Of a stretch of DNA of 64,000 bases, positions 47,401-61,469 are shown one piece after another. Position numbers and translations under genes: made by a program. The notes below the pieces were generated by a model. It saw only the letters and a list, made by a program, of their open reading frames with translations, was not told where the DNA came from and ran no database searches. The DNA is from Crocodylus rhombifer (lineage: Eukaryota; Chordata; Crocodylia; Crocodylidae), in contig JAVSML010024626.1 in the NCBI GenBank assembly GCA_038503035.1, forward strand, positions 186,001-250,000, given 5' to 3'. How positions within the stretch are numbered: the first letter of the stretch is position 1; every line of letters begins with the position of its first letter.

Positions 47401-47868
47401 TAGAGACCTACTCAATTCGTGATTTTGCAGAAATCATAAAATTGGGCATTGTCTGTGAAATCCGTGAAAAAAAATAGCTTACTAAAAATAAAATAATGGC
47501 TCCCCAATGGGAGCCAGTGGTCCTCATGGCTGCTGCAGCCCAGTCTCACAGCCTGCCATGCAGGAAGAAGGACGTGAGCTGTTGGGGTGAAGAGGAGCAG
47601 CCATGATGGTGGCGGCCCCCCACCAATGACTGGCTGAGAGGGCTGCCCATCGTGCAACCCTGTCCCTCTCCACCAATCAGCAGTGAAGGGCAGGGCTGCA
47701 CAACAGACAGCCTTCTTGGCCAGTCAGTGGTGAGGAGTGGGGACACCAGGGCCCCTCATTCAGAGGCCTGGGGTGCCCCGCCATGATAAGCCCATGAAAA
47801 TGTTGGCTGCCTGCCTCATGATTGGCCCACAAAAATCGGCTGCCTGCCTCGATTTTGGTAGGTGTCAT
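47401..47868. mobile_element. Relative of the 6618 fold-back MITE
   Basis: The left end TAGAGACCTACTCAATTCGT and the right end GATTTTGGTAGGTGTCA are diverged forms of the TAGGGACCTACCAAAATC terminus. The GC-rich interior, with CAATCAGCAG and GGCCAGTCAGTGG words, also resembles the 6618 element. No target duplication is preserved. Confidence 0.62.
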
Positions 47869-49894
47869 CCCCAGAATACTAAAGCAACAGTAAGAGGCAG
47901 CAGCATCTTTTGCCTCCTGTTCAATAGGAGGCTGCTCCACTTCCCCTCAGATGATATTCTAGTCATACCAATCCCAAATACAGCATACTGATTTGATACG
48001 GTTTCTGAGGCTAAACACGGAAGCAACACTGGAACTCAGCAGGACAAAGAGAAAACATCCAAAAAAGGTAATTCATTCAGCCATCAGCAGACTAGATCAG
48101 TTTACTTTCAGTATCAGTTCCTGACACACTAGCCTTTAACCTTTAAAATCTTCAATTTGTTGAGGGCCCAGCTACTGAGAGATGTGTATACCTACAGAAC
48201 AACACAAATGATAGTTCTCAGGACAAAACTCTTAATACCTGGAGATAGGAAATTCTATAGATGGATGCTCAACTGTGAAATGACTTAGAAGATATGATCA
48301 AGCCCATTCCCAAGCAGGTTCAGAAGATCTGGAAAGTCTTATGCATTTGTAAAAGCCTTCTTGCAATAAAGCAATACAAAAGGAATTCAGTAGCAGTAAC
48401 AAAAAAAAAAATTACAGTAAATGACATAAATCAAATAAAACCTGATAAATATGATGGAGATGAAAACCATAGCCCACTGTGGACTTCTGCATATACCATT
48501 TAACTATAGTATATGTTGCTCATATATTGTGGTTTAAAAGAACTCTATAATGTGCAATCTATTTTGAAACCCTTATCAGTTGCACACACCATTTTTAAAA
48601 GGGAATTGCTATACCGTGTCATTAAAATGGAAAGTGTAATTAGATTTGTAAGAGATTAACACACTGCTTGGTTTATTTTTTTGTACATAGCTCAGTTTTA
48701 ACAATGAAAAATGGAGCATTCTGTTTCACCCTTTCATGGACCAGTATAATAAATTTTACACGCTAGCAGAGTGTTGTAGTGGTTAGGCATCAGATGCTGC
48801 AGAGAACAATTTAAAACTGAAAAAATTCATTAAAACATTTAATACTAAGAGAAAGTTCTATGTTTTGACTTTTACTAATATCAATATTTATGCACTGAGT
48901 TTGAAACAGCCCTTTATCAGGCAGTAAATCACAACTGCCTTTCCAGTTCCATTGTAAATATTCTTTTGCTTTATCTTGTTAAAATTATCTTAGTAAACAT
49001 ACAACATTACAAAACAAAGAGTTAATTAGATAATTTATGGAATCACTTATTAGCCAAGGAAGTGCCATTCTGCCTACATTTTTTGGTCTGTGTTACTACA
49101 ATCAAGTGTTCTTCAGACTCTCTCTCTAATAGTAGCAACAAAGAGCTGGTGAGCACATGACTAAGTGGGTAATGAAATCAAGAGAAGCCAATTGAATACT
49201 TTATTAAAGAAAGTCAAATGAATACTAAAGCAAAAATAAACAAAGGATTTTCCCATCTAGCCCTAGATCATGATTCTTTGATGATTTCACAGCCTTCTAC
49301 AAGCACCCAAGAGCAAACTGGCAGTTAAGCTTGCAGCCAGGCTTCCAAATCCCAGAGCAAATCCTACACCAGAATTTAAAGCAGCTAATGTAAATATTGG
49401 GCTCAGTGCTATTAGGTTTCATGTCAGGAGCAAGTATTTAAGAGAGTTAGGAAAACAGTGGAAGCCACTGAAATCTGAAAGCAGTTAAAGAAATCTAAAC
49501 CATCCTTTTCTTCAACTGCTCTCCTTTGCATGTCACTGGGCTGCACAAATCACTGTGCCCTCTTCCCCACCAGCTTCCTCACTAGACCATCATGGCCTCT
49601 CCTGAAAAATAAAAGCACACTTCTATCCCCATTATGACATGTTTTAAATGTTTTAAAAAGGTGTGTAGGAGGGACTTGACTGGATTCCTGTCCACCTTTT
49701 AGTACATCACGTTGTTTTATAGATAAGGTTCATGATTCAAAGCCTAGGTGTTTTACAGCACAGTCAAATCACATTGCTTCCCTGCATTGTTTTTTTCACT
49801 GCTTCCCTGCACACCTGCTCCAGCACCACATGGCCCTGGGTTACATCGCCAGATTGCAGGAGCACAGGGCCACACCAGTACCATAGGGCCAAGA

Positions 49895-50150
49895 GTGGGA
49901 GGGGTGTATGTGTGTGTGTGTTCATAGGGCAAGTCCCACATGCACCCCCAACCTCCTCACACTGCCATACACACAGACCCCCACACCCACATCCCCACCA
50001 CCTTCCCCCCACACAGTTCCCCACAAACCCCATATATCCACACACACACCCACATGCTCCCTCACCCCACACCCACCTATCTACCCCCACAAACCCCACA
50101 CATACCCTCCCCATACTCACAGACCCCACAAACCTATATCTATCCCCATG
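49895..50150. repeat. (CA)-rich low-complexity tract
   Basis: A TGTGTGTGTG run (about 49908-49920) is followed by about 200 bp of CCACA, CACACCC and CCCCACA words. The apparent His/Pro/Thr-rich open frames are a composition effect. Confidence 0.9.
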
Positions 50151-50439
50151 CTTTCCACCCCTTCACAACATGCAAAAGTAAGACTTCATTTTAAGCTATT
50201 CTGTGATCACCTCTGTTTACACTACACAAACACATGCAAATCAGGACAAAAATATTTTTTCAAATCAAATTAATGAATGTTGTAGGTGTTCAATTTATAG
50301 AATATTATTCAGTATTTTTCTGGTTCCAAGATGGCAAAACACCTTGCTGAAAGTAGTATTTCTGGTGGCAAGGTAAGGGACTCCTGGTGGCAAAGGCTGG
50401 GGTTTAGGGTGTGGGACTTCCAGTTCCAACATGGCAACC

Positions 50440-50539
50440 AAGAGACAGGGCACCTGTCAAGGGGTGGAGTTACCCATGCAGCCCTCGACAGCTTGCCAAA
50501 ACTCAGTAAGTGGCCTTCCGCCTGAAATAACTGCCCCTG
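50440..50539. mobile_element. hAT MITE fragment (right end)
   Basis: GACAGCTTGCCAAAACTCAG, then TAAGTGGCCTTCCGCCTGAA and ATAACTGCCCCTG match the right part of the 43757 element (GCTTGCTGAAACTCAGTAAGCGGCC...AATTGCCTGCCCCTG). The left end is not recognisable. Just before it, at 50319 and 50417, a TTCCAAGATGGCAA/TTCCAACATGGCAA word repeats. Confidence 0.7.
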
Positions 50540-53500
50540 AGCTAACCTAAATCTGTTCACACTGAAGTTAGTGATAAACCTTTTAGCGGCCTACATTTTC
50601 TGGCCACATCAATGCAGAGTACTTCTGAAAATTCCTCTCCTACTATAAACAGTTCAGCTTTGAAATTCTTAAAGAAACGAATGAGTATTTCACTTCAACT
50701 TATTTTCATTTTACCCTTTGGATCTTAATTACATAACCCAGTTTCCACATCTAAATCCAGCTCACTAAAGAGTTCTTTGTTGCATTCACTTTTGCATGAT
50801 GCTACATTAACCTCAAAGCAGTAAAATTTCAGTCAACTTCAGACTGGGGGCAGTAGAAAAAAATATTTCTTCATTCCCTTTGGAAGAAAACAAAGCCCCT
50901 CCAAACATCTGAAAATATGACCCACTCAAAGGGAATTCAGTCTGTGTTACTCACCTGAGAGGATGATTGAAAGAAATAGGGTAAGCTCTAACATTAACTA
51001 GTAAAGCCATTCTTTTCTTTCTCCCACTGCAAATGGAAAAGTGGAAGGGAATTCAATAAACTGAACTCACTTTGGTTTAAGCACTGATAGCATTTTAGGA
51101 TATGAAGAGAGAGGTGAAGGAAAAAACATCTGTACAGAAATAAGCTGTGCAGAAGATTCCTCCTCGTCTATTCACTTCACCATTTGGTTTTTCCATAATT
51201 AAAGGTCAAACCTATATGACCGTCAGCAGTGGAGGGAATCACTGGAGATCAATTTGTGGTATACCTTCCCTATTCCAAGAGCTGAATTCACCATCTCTGC
51301 AGCACTTCCTCCATTTAATGACAACACAGAGATCATGGGTAAGATTTCTTATATATTCTAACATCAGCTCTGTTGTACCCAGACAGTAAGTTTATCCTGT
51401 CTTGCACCAGAACCATTTCCAACATAAAGCAAATTCTATCTGTTAGTACTGAAAATTTCAACAAAATAGTCTTAAAAGCATGTGAGCAAATTTTTGTGCA
51501 TCAACAGCAGGAAATGTCTAATATGGCTGCAGGTTATAAAGAAATTGCAATAACAGCATGTTAAAATTCAGTAGAACTGTGTAGTCACTAACAACAGTTT
51601 GCAGCATTGCCACAATTTCTGAGAAAAACCTCAGGAAATCCTTTAGGCAACTTTGTGTGAAAAAAAATCACATTTCCAAATGACTGCATCCTGCTGTATG
51701 AGCTCAGCTTAAGTTTAAGATAATAAGAGCACTAGACGATATTGGTTGCTTTTGTGGCAAGTAGCAACTGATAACATTTCAGTCATTTTTCGGTCATTTT
51801 CTGAGTGGGAATGAATATCTGACTATCTTTAACTCTTCTTATTGCACTAAGAGAGTAGAAGACGGCTACAATACACAGAGTTTGCTAAGCCGTATCTGCT
51901 CTCAAACCAACATGCTCTTGTGTTTTTCAGCATTTCTTATAATCCTGTACTCACTGGGTTAAAAATCTCATCTCATCTGAACTCAGAGTTCAGCTCAGCT
52001 CTTAGGAGTTTTCAAACTAGTCCTCTGCAAAGTTAGTTGGAGGCTGACAGAGCAGGAAGAGCTCACTTTGCACAGCAAAATAATGCCTGTTAACAATGAT
52101 GGTGACAAACGATGGAGAGTAGACTTCCTGCAAGGTACGTATACGTATAACCACTTACTTCCTCATTATCTGGAGCTGCAAGAGCAAGGAGTTAACCACC
52201 ATGCCGTTCAAAACATACAGCTCATTTGCCTCCCACAAACTACATACTTCTGCAATTTTCCATCTGGCGATCCTCCCGCTGCAAGTGACTCAACCTTTCC
52301 AAAACCAGTGTCATTCATGACCAACAGGAGGTGCCACATGTGGGCATTATCTCAGCAGTGTAAGCAAGAACAATGAGAAATGGGTTATTTGCTAACACCC
52401 CTCCCAACCTGCTAAATCTCTCTTAAAATCACATACAAAGAACTACACTAGAAAAATGTAATAAAGCATCCTAGACAAGCATTCAAAAGGCACTAAAGAC
52501 CAAAACTAGGACTACTGTTGCTATCCTTATCTAGCGCCAACCCTTGATTCCAGTCTCGCCTTTCCCTTTGTTTCTCCCCTTTACCTTGCTGTCTAGGTGA
52601 TATCACTAAACATTAGAGAGGATCTCCCTGATCTCAGGACCTGTGTCTGGGTGATTCTGGGTTCCTAGTAGAAGCAACTGCAACACAATTCCTCCTTATC
52701 CCCCGTATTCCCAGGATGAAGCATGCTCACTACAGATAACATTTTTGGATGGTTTAGCTGCCAAACACTACTGAACACATTACATGCAAACTGAGATGGT
52801 AAGAACTCAGAATTTGGCCAGATTTGTGTTGTCCTGACAACAGTTAAATCTCATTGTTTACTATAAAGAATGGATACAGTAGTTTATCAGTTAAACCGTT
52901 ATGAGGAATGTTTAACATGGGAAAAACGTGTTTTACCCTGAGAAACAACCAAATTATTTTTAAGGAGGTGGGTATTTTAGCAAAAACAGACACAAAACAT
53001 TTCAGCTCAAAACTTATAGGTGCCAGAATCTGTAAACCAGTGAAAAATCAGGTCTTACGGAAAGTGTCAAGCAACCATACATACTGTCTATAATAAACAT
53101 AGAAGCTGGTACATACAGATTCAATTTAAGTTGGTCTTGCTTACCAAATGTCAGGAAGAAGTCAATGTCTCCCATGAAGCCAGTAGCCCAGTGTGGTTAA
53201 GACTTTACAATTTCTAAAGCCAACTACATCTAACTGCCTTTGACAACCACCGACAAATGACCAGGCAGCCATTTTCAACTGGGTCAGTGTAGACAGCCTT
53301 TGGTTTGAGACCAAAATAGGACTTGAACACACACCTCTAGAGTCATGGTAAGACATTGTAGCTACTCTGTTACCATGCCCTCCATCTGCCAACTGGCAGT
53401 TAACACCAGTATAGTCAACACTATAGCTACTCAGCCGACAGCATCAGTTTTATGTTTAGGGCAAACAATAAGAGATGTTCTCTTTTACCATCATTAAGCT

Positions 53501-53823
53501 GATTGTTTGTTTATGCCTGGAGAACTGTCATGCACCTCAGCTTGAAAAAAAATGCCATTAAAACAAAACTCTTTAGCATCCATTGCTGCACAACAAGGAC
53601 TAGAGTCCATCAAAGTGGGAGGCAAAAGTACCTTTTATGATAGCATTCCATAAAACATGGCTTATGTAATCTCTAAATTTCTTTGCATTAAAAAATATGT
53701 GAAAGTTCATAGCCTTAAATGGGAATGAATATTCAGTGTGTTGTCCAGGATGGATTTAGAAGATTGGTAAATGTTACTTGAAGTAACTTCCTCATTTCCA
53801 ATTACTAGATCCTGCATGAACTT

Positions 53824-53840
53824 AAAAAAAAAAAAAAAAA
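53824..53840. repeat. A17 homopolymer
   Basis: Seventeen adenines. No retroposon body is recognisable next to it. Confidence 0.95.
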
Positions 53841-54115
53841 TCACAGAGACTTCTATGTCATTTTCAAAAGTCAGGAATTATATCCTTAATGAGACCCTTA
53901 AAATAATTCTTGAATTTACACAATTGTGAAGAGTAAATTACTGCACATTCATTCCCAGCCTTTAGCTTAATGTTTCTCATTTCCTGTATTTTTAAACTAG
54001 GTGATAGTTAAGTCAACTGGTCACAGAAGTACTTTTTGAGTTTATTTCTCCTGATATTTTAAATCCTTGCTCAGAATATAAAAAAAGACTTTGGGTGAAC
54101 ATATTTCTGTTTCAT

Positions 54116-54740
54116 CCAAACCAAGAGAGACTTGGAGGTCATGACCAACTACAAGATGAACATGAGCCACCAATGCAATGCTGCAGCTAGTAAAGCAAAT
54201 AAAACTCTGGCTCGCATCTACCGATACATCTCAAGAAAGACCCAAGAAGTCATCCTCCTGCTTTACTCGGCCTTGGTGAGGCCACAGCTGGAGTACTGCA
54301 ACTAGTTCTGGGCTCCAGACTTTAGAGAAGCCTTCTGAGGACAGGCTGAGAGGCATGGGACTCTTCAGCCTGGAGAAGCAAAGACTCAGGGGTGACTTGG
54401 TGGGAGCCTGTAAGTATATAAGGGGTGTGCATCAGGAACTGGGAGAATGTCTATTCACCACTGCATCCCAAGGGAAGACAAAGTCTAATGGTCACAAACT
54501 GCTGGAAGCCCATTTTAGACTGGACATAAGGAAAAACTTATTTAACTTCCAAGTCTCCAGAGTCTGGAACAGACTCCTCCCAGAAGTGGTACAAGCACCT
54601 ACTCTGGATACCTTTAAGAAACACTAGGATGCTTATCCTGCTGGGATGATCTGACCCCAGCTGACTTCCTGCCCCTTGGACAGGAGACTGGACCCGATGA
54701 TTTTGCAAGGTCTCTTCCCACCCTAATGTCTATGAAATCA
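54116..54740 (+). mobile_element. CR1 LINE 3' fragment
   Basis: It begins at LEVMTNYKMNMSHQCNAAAS-like codons, then LEYCN*FWAPDF, and after a small deletion (about 54325) MGLFSLEKQRLRGDLVGACK and FRLDIRKNLFNFQVSRVWNR. It closes with the CR1 3' UTR (GACCCGATGATTTTGCAAGG, ending CTAATGTCTATGAAATC). It is inactive. Confidence 0.92.
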
Positions 54741-55199
54741 ATCAGTATTCTCAGTTGTAGCAGATGTAACAACCAGACCAACTTGAGTCTAAACAAAAAT
54801 AACTGATGCTACTTGATCATTAGTAGATAAAGAAGGTTTAACAGACTTCACAACTATAGACTAATCCTGATTTAATAAAATTCTGTGGCATAAAATATAA
54901 TTGATAATGTTCTAAATATAATCAAATTAAGGGGGGGAACCCAAATACTTAAAGAAGCTGAAGGCTTCAATGGGTTATAACATAATAGATTGTACTGTGT
55001 GAAATGAACTAGAACTACATTACCAAAGAATTGGTTGCCTAATGAAATTCTGAAATATATAAGATTCATTTAAAATTATACCTAGGACCACAAAAATCGA
55101 GTGTTCAGTTCTTCTGTTGTCTTGCTATGCCTGTCTTACTGGGGTTTCTGAGCACTGAGTGATTTATGTGTTCCAATACTTCAGGAAAAAAGTGACAGA

Positions 55200-55945
55200 T
55201 AAAAGGTGGTGTTTCTACCAGGGATGGACCAGAGGGGGTGCAATGGTGCTCCTGCACCCCGCTTTTGGATTGGACTCCACTATGGGAACCTCCATGGGGG
55301 TTTTTTAAGTTCCTCAAACAGGTGAAAATCCCCCCTTTCCTTTCCCTTCATGCTCAGAGGCATGGGCCCTTCCCAACACCTTCCACCTTCCCATCTGCCA
55401 CTGGGGCTTTCCCCACTGTCCTAGAGGTGGAAGGAGCTCCAGAACTGTTCCTGCCTGCCCCAGCCAAGCTGCGCTCAGCTGGGGATCAGGACAGTGGTAA
55501 CAGTACAACAGGAGAGTACTTCACCCTTCCTCCTTAGTCCTGCCCCTTCACCCCCAGCAGGCATGGGAAGAGGGAAGCCCCCCACACTTCCCCACTGCCA
55601 CTATCCCCATTCCCATCCCCAGCTGAGCCCAGCCCCCACATCGCTCAACTGGGGCTAGCAGAAATAGCTCTGAATAACTCCCTCCCCTCCACAGCTGGGA
55701 AAGCAGCAGGGGCAGGTCAGGAAAGGGAGGGACAGGTCAGGAAGGGGAGGGAATATGTCTCTGAACATGATGGGGAAAGGGAGGCAGGATTTTTACTTGC
55801 TTTAGGAACTTTAAAAAGTCCCCGGAGGCTCCCACAGTACAACTGACCTACACTGGTAAAAGGGGTAGGGTGGGGGGGTACAGCCACCCCTGCAGTGAAG
55901 GTTGCTGCTCCTAGACCCCCTTTGGGAAATCCTACATTTGCCCCT
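55200..55945. repeat. GC-rich element with long inverted arms (candidate)
   Basis: The left part has TTTTTTAAGTTCCTCAAACAG (about 55298) and CATGCTCAGAGGCATGGGCC. The right part has the inverted counterparts CTTTAGGAACTTTAAAAAG (about 55799) and TCTCTGAACATGATGGGGAA. The arms are roughly 60-100 bp long and about 350 bp apart, which suggests a fold-back DNA element. Its ends and target duplication are not resolved. Confidence 0.5.
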
Positions 55946-58900
55946 AGCCACATCTATTTATTCCATGACAGAGGAAGACATACCCAACTTTATTCAATGT
56001 CAGTTTTAATGGAGTGACAATAATCATCTCCTCCTGAGAAAAATGATGTACAAACACATACCTTATATCAGTTTCGGAATTAAATAATATATTAATTCCA
56101 CTTTATAAACAAGTATCTACCTCTGATAGGTAACGCAGTAACTGCTCTAAAAACAGATGACAAAAACTCACAAATTTCAAGGCACTTAGGCTTTGAATTC
56201 AAATCTCATGCTCCAACCTGATGTTTTACGCTTTTAGTTGAAATTTCAATAAAACCAACCCTACTTCCCACCCCCCACCCCCAAAAAAAATAAGACCTCT
56301 TTCCCAGTTTGATTTAGATGAAGTGAAAGCCTCAGGTGAGTAGCTCTCTGTGCACTTTCAACCCAAAATGATGGAAATCCTATGAAAAGAGCAGATGTCA
56401 TACAAATTCCATTCTTCACAGTGGGAGCAGTCACAAGAGATCAGCTTTCTATCTCTTCAACAAACTGTCATAAAAGAGCCCATAATTTCATCAATATTGA
56501 GCCTGACTTTACAGTTTTCACTCAGCCTAAATAAACCTAATCATAATATGAAAAAAGTGTCCCTGTCCCACCTCTAGCAATTAATAGCTCACTAGGTTTC
56601 ACTGATTAATTAAACAAAATTTGCCCTTGGGTTTGTTTAGCTTTTACATCTCTCCGGACTTGGACATGATGTTTGTTTCCAACACAGAAAGAGCAGTACT
56701 GAATTAGATCCACCCTGCCTAATATCAAATCCTTTAGTGGAAATAATGTGTTTGCATTCCCATAATGTACCTAACCCACTGCATGACTGCAAAAGACAGC
56801 AGGAAGGGGATTGTTTTCTAAAGATATCACTTTATGTTTCAGAGGCATGGAGGTATTATGGCCCCATTATGGTTGTAGCTTTGATAATTGTACATATCAC
56901 CAATGATCATAAAACCTATCCCCTTCTTTTTTCACCATTGCCTTCAGTGGAATGGAGTATGCACTGCACAGTGAAGAAAATGCTTCCAAAAATTCAGCAG
57001 GTATTTGAATGGTCTCCACACACTTCAAAATGCTGGTATAACCACCACATTTTTTTACTTTTATACAGGAGCATTTTACATCCGACAATTGCAAATTACT
57101 TTATGAACAGATAGATTTTCCCTAGCTTACAGATAAACAGAGACGTAAGAGGAGCCATGTTGGTAATATTTATTCTCGCCTAGGAAGTGTTTTCATGTTT
57201 TAATCCTTAAACATCTGCAAAATGCTTATGATTCTTCAGCAAGAGGTTACAGAGAAGCCCAAGGAAAGTGCTAGCATTCCTGTAATGGGTAATTTGGAGT
57301 TTATAAATCAAGAAGTTGATAGGATTCCCAGTATCACAGCAAGTGGAACTGCAAAGGAAAGCTTTTGCTGTTCTTTGAAAATCTGGTGCTTTCCTATATA
57401 ATATCTGTCTTGCTCAAGGATGAGGTGGGCTAGGGAAGCTATTCAAACACAGAACCAAGCATTCTTACATAAACCTGCGTGACATCACAACATTTCTTAC
57501 TGGTACGTACATACACATGCCACATGTTCCAAAAAGTCCAATGTGAAGATCCACGCTACTGCCTGCTCCCCACCATGCTCATCTATTCATTTTCAACCCC
57601 TGCTGTTTAACTTCTATTAGAGAAGGCAGGAGAGAGGGTGGCTCCCACTGTGAACATCAATCCCAGTTTCTGTTCCAAGGCACATGCTTGGCTGAAGTAT
57701 CAGCAAATCAAAGTCAGAACTAAGAAACAATCACCACCTTCTGAATATGAGCATAAGCAGAGAAAAATGTTCTTAAAGGAAATATATGTAATGCTAGTTC
57801 ACAGAGTAACTGGGAGCAGACTATCTAGAATATAAATCCAGATAATTTATACAAAGGCATGTTAAGCAACTGAAAAATCATTAATAACCTCAACATGGAG
57901 GCAACATAATCTGCTACATTCCCATATCACATAGGTCTTACAGCACACAGGTGAAAGGAATGCAAAACATTAAACTGCTTATGGTCTGACCTTCTAAAGA
58001 CTCATTGGATTTTGAATGTTTTATTGATCAAATAATAGATGCTTAATAACTGAAGAAAACCCAGGCAAAAAATTAGCACAAACATACTGTAAAACAGGGC
58101 ATTCATTCTCTATGTTACAGGATGTCAGGTGACTGTTTACAAACTACTTGGTTCCCATTACCACGATAACATGTTGTAACGTAGACAGAAACATTAACCT
58201 TGAGCTCTCAACTAGATTCATTAGTCTCCCGGTTTTGCCATTTTCTGCAGTACTCTGTTACAAGGTTAACCTGGGAACCAAACTGGATTTAATGTAAACT
58301 AACAGAATTAACACAATTCAAATCTTTTCAGTTGCAGGATATCACTTCCATTTTCAGTAAATACCATAGAAGTTGGCTGTTTTCTTTAAACCAGTCCATA
58401 TAGTGTTTTGTGTTAAAAACATGTCCTTGTTTTAATCCACTTTCTAGCAGATCAGTGCCCACGTCACACTGTGGGCATAATAAACAAAATCTATCCCCTT
58501 GCTGACATGCTTAAAAAAAGAAGCCAGTGAATAAACAGGCTTGAGTGGCCGATTATTTCCTTGACCCTTTAAGAGGTCATTACAAGGTTGAAGAACACCA
58601 GTGGAAGCCTGAATTGCTAAAGGTCTCACTCTACATGATGAAACAGAGGACTGCAACCTCAAGGGAAGGTGGCTAGCTGGCACCTCACATTTCATATCTA
58701 AACTGGATGTTGTAAGAAGGCAGAGTTAACACTATGAAGGCTAACAAGGACTGTTATTAAATGAACTTTCCCAAATATCGGAGCAAGTGCAATTGTAAAG
58801 GAAAACTCATGCTGCTCTTTCCAACTTTTGTTAAATTAATTTAAACCCCTGCTTGCAGTATATTTTGCTGCTTTAAAACTGCACTTTAAAATTTTCTGTT

Positions 58901-59128
58901 TTAGAAAAGAGAATATGCATTTATTGTATACTTCACTCTAAGCGTCGGTAGAAGTCATTGATTATGTAGGCTACATACACAGTACTTCAAAAAATTCCAG
59001 AAATGCCCAAAGAATGCTATATACTATAATTTCCATAGCCTTGCATGTTGTCATTTTTAATTCTGCAGAATGAGTGCAAAATGCTATCGTTTTAGTTTGC
59101 GATGTTTTAAGTGCATTTCACACATTAA

Positions 59129-59871
59129 GGCTAGGGACAGACATTCAAAAAGCCTGAGCCTGAATTAATTCAATCTTTGCAGGTTAGTCTATCCTGGCTA
59201 GGCTAAATCACTTTGTAACTGTACAGACATTCCAGACATGCAGGCATATAGGGGGTGCTAGAACAGCCTTTCCTTCTTTCCATAGCACTGAGCTGTCCCA
59301 CCTGCCCTGCCTGCCCATCACCTAAGCAGCAAGCACAGCCAGCCAGGGGGTGCACCAGTGCTCTCAGGGGGTGCACATGCAGCTGGGGCACCCCCTACAC
59401 ATCACCCTTGGATTCTGCCTTTGTCCGTCTGCCACAGCACGGACCATAGCCAGCATGTGGTTCGCTAGCTAATGCACAGACACCTCTCAGCAAGGGGAAT
59501 TCCCTACTTAGCAGGGAGTGGTGAGTCAGGGCGGGAAGTACCCCACAGTCTCTGCTAGAGCTGCAGCCAGGGAAGAGAGGAGTGGGGCCTGCCTTGCTGT
59601 GGAGCAAAGAGCCCCGCCCAGCTCAGAGAGCTTGCCAGGTTGCTGGGTGAGTCTGGTTTATCTTAAACCAGCAAGGGGTCTGGGACAGACATTGCATAAA
59701 ATGGTTTGACCAAAATCAGATAAGTCTGATACTACATTCAACCAGGTTTATCTCAAACCAGTTTCAGCTATTTTCAAACTGGTTTATGTGCACTGAACAT
59801 GTGTTCTGTTACAGGTTTAAACCAGTTTCTGATCACTTAAACCCATTTGTGTGTAATGTCTGTCCCTAGCC
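59129..59871. mobile_element. Non-autonomous DNA transposon, 743 bp, 17-bp terminal repeats
   Basis: It begins GGCTAGGGACAGACATT and ends with the exact inverse AATGTCTGTCCCTAGCC. Inside, CTGGTTTATCTTAAACCAG (about 59653) is a hairpin, and several TTTAAACCAG/CTGGTTTA words recur in both orientations. It has no transposase frame. A diverged second copy is at 19088-19700. The flanks show no clear direct repeat, so the superfamily (hAT is likely) is not proven. Confidence 0.85.
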
Positions 59872-61448
59872 TGAGAAATCACAAAAGAAACAAGGCAATG
59901 TAGAATCATGTCCAGAACACAAAAAGGAACCTGTTCATTCCAGCTTTAGATATACCCAGAGAACTTCTTAAAGTTATACCTTGTTTCTTTTAACTGCATC
60001 TCTCAGATCTCTCAAAATCCACTATTCCAGTAGGATTGACTCAACTAAAATTTCAGGTTCAAGTTTGTAATTCTGGATGCGCTGCACTGCATATCTGTTC
60101 GGCCACCAAGACATCTGTGCAACATTAGATTCTGGTTATGAGAGCCATTAAATTCCTGGAACTGATCCTAAGTGACAGGTAACATTCTATACAGATCTCA
60201 TCTGACACAGGATATGGGGTAAAATTTCCACACTATAAAAGAAGGAGGGTTAACTTGTAATATCTTTGAAGAGCTATAACTAGTCTGACAGGGCAAGAAA
60301 TTCAAGCTTTCCTGGTACAGCTACATTATATACCAAGATGATTGAGCATGCACACATGAAACAAAGCCCCACTGAAGTCACAAATCATTGCTAGTCACAT
60401 TCCACCCACAATGCAATATAAATGGACTCAATGGCCCAGAAAGTCTTTTCCAGTCCAATGTTGCCAAGTACCTTGTTCTAAAAGCAGAACTTACACAGAG
60501 AACTTACAGATTGCCTTCTTATTTGTACAATAGTATTTAACAAAAGTATATGGCAACTAAATCTGTGGGCTGATTAGACTATCAACATTTAATTCCCACT
60601 GTTCCAGTGCACTAGTGATAGTTAGAAAAACTTACTTATGATGAGAATAAGCCATGAGTTCCAAATAAGAAATTTTTAAAAAGAAAAAAAAAAATCTTGT
60701 ATTTCACCTACCCAACCATCCATAAAAAAGGAGACAGTTGAATTATACAGTTAAAATACCATCCATTCATTTCACAACTGTACTTCAAAGATGTCCAGAA
60801 GTGGGACATGGAGATTTTGGAATCAACTCAAACCTTTGGGAGGCCTTAGCAGGAGACAGAACAAAGTGGTGCTACCTTCTCAATCCTGGAGTCCAACATC
60901 ACAATAAGAAATGGTTACTTGAATTACAATAGAAACATAACTAAAAGAAACAATCTGCCAGTACATACACCTGTGACCACTGTGGCAGGATCTGCAAATC
61001 TTGTATTAGTCTCTACAGTCACAGGAGAAAATGCACCACCAGTCAATAGAATAGCTGCAATATTCACCATCACTCACTGATGAACAAATGCCATTGGTTT
61101 TACAACATATTTTTTATAAATGCAATATTTGCAAAATTTTCAATTAGCCCACAGCTGTATCAGAGTAATATATTTCATTCTCATATTTAAATCACAGTCT
61201 CTTTTCTGTTTGGCCTCTTCCAGTTAAATAAATATTTAATATTTACACAAAATGTTCATTGTCATACAAGTTTATTATAAAACTGAAAACTAAGAATCCT
61301 GGGAGCAAGCTGAAAAGTAAGAATAATCTCACCCTCATACATAAGCTCACTGAGTTCCTTTTAAAAGACTGCCTGAAAAGGTCGAAGATGTTACTGAACA
61401 AAGAGCCATGAAAATACCCATCAAGAAAAAAAAAAATAAAGCTGTAGG

Positions 61449-61469
61449 AAAAATAAATAAATAAATAAA
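61449..61469. repeat. (AAAT)n microsatellite
   Basis: Five tandem AAAT units follow an A-rich stretch (61425-61440). Confidence 0.9.

Noticed and set aside
48766..48800. MIR-like SINE (GTTGTAGTGGTTAGGCATCA)
   Set aside because: Only about 30 bp resemble a tRNA A-box region and no B box follows, so the match may be chance.
49732..50273. His/Pro/Thr-rich reading frames of 121-149 codons
   Set aside because: They lie in the CA-rich tract; the protein sequence is a translated simple repeat.
52068..52376. 102-codon plus-strand open frame starting MHSKIMPVNNDG
   Set aside because: No domain, no promoter or splice sites, isolated in AT-rich intron; the length is within chance expectation for 64 kb.
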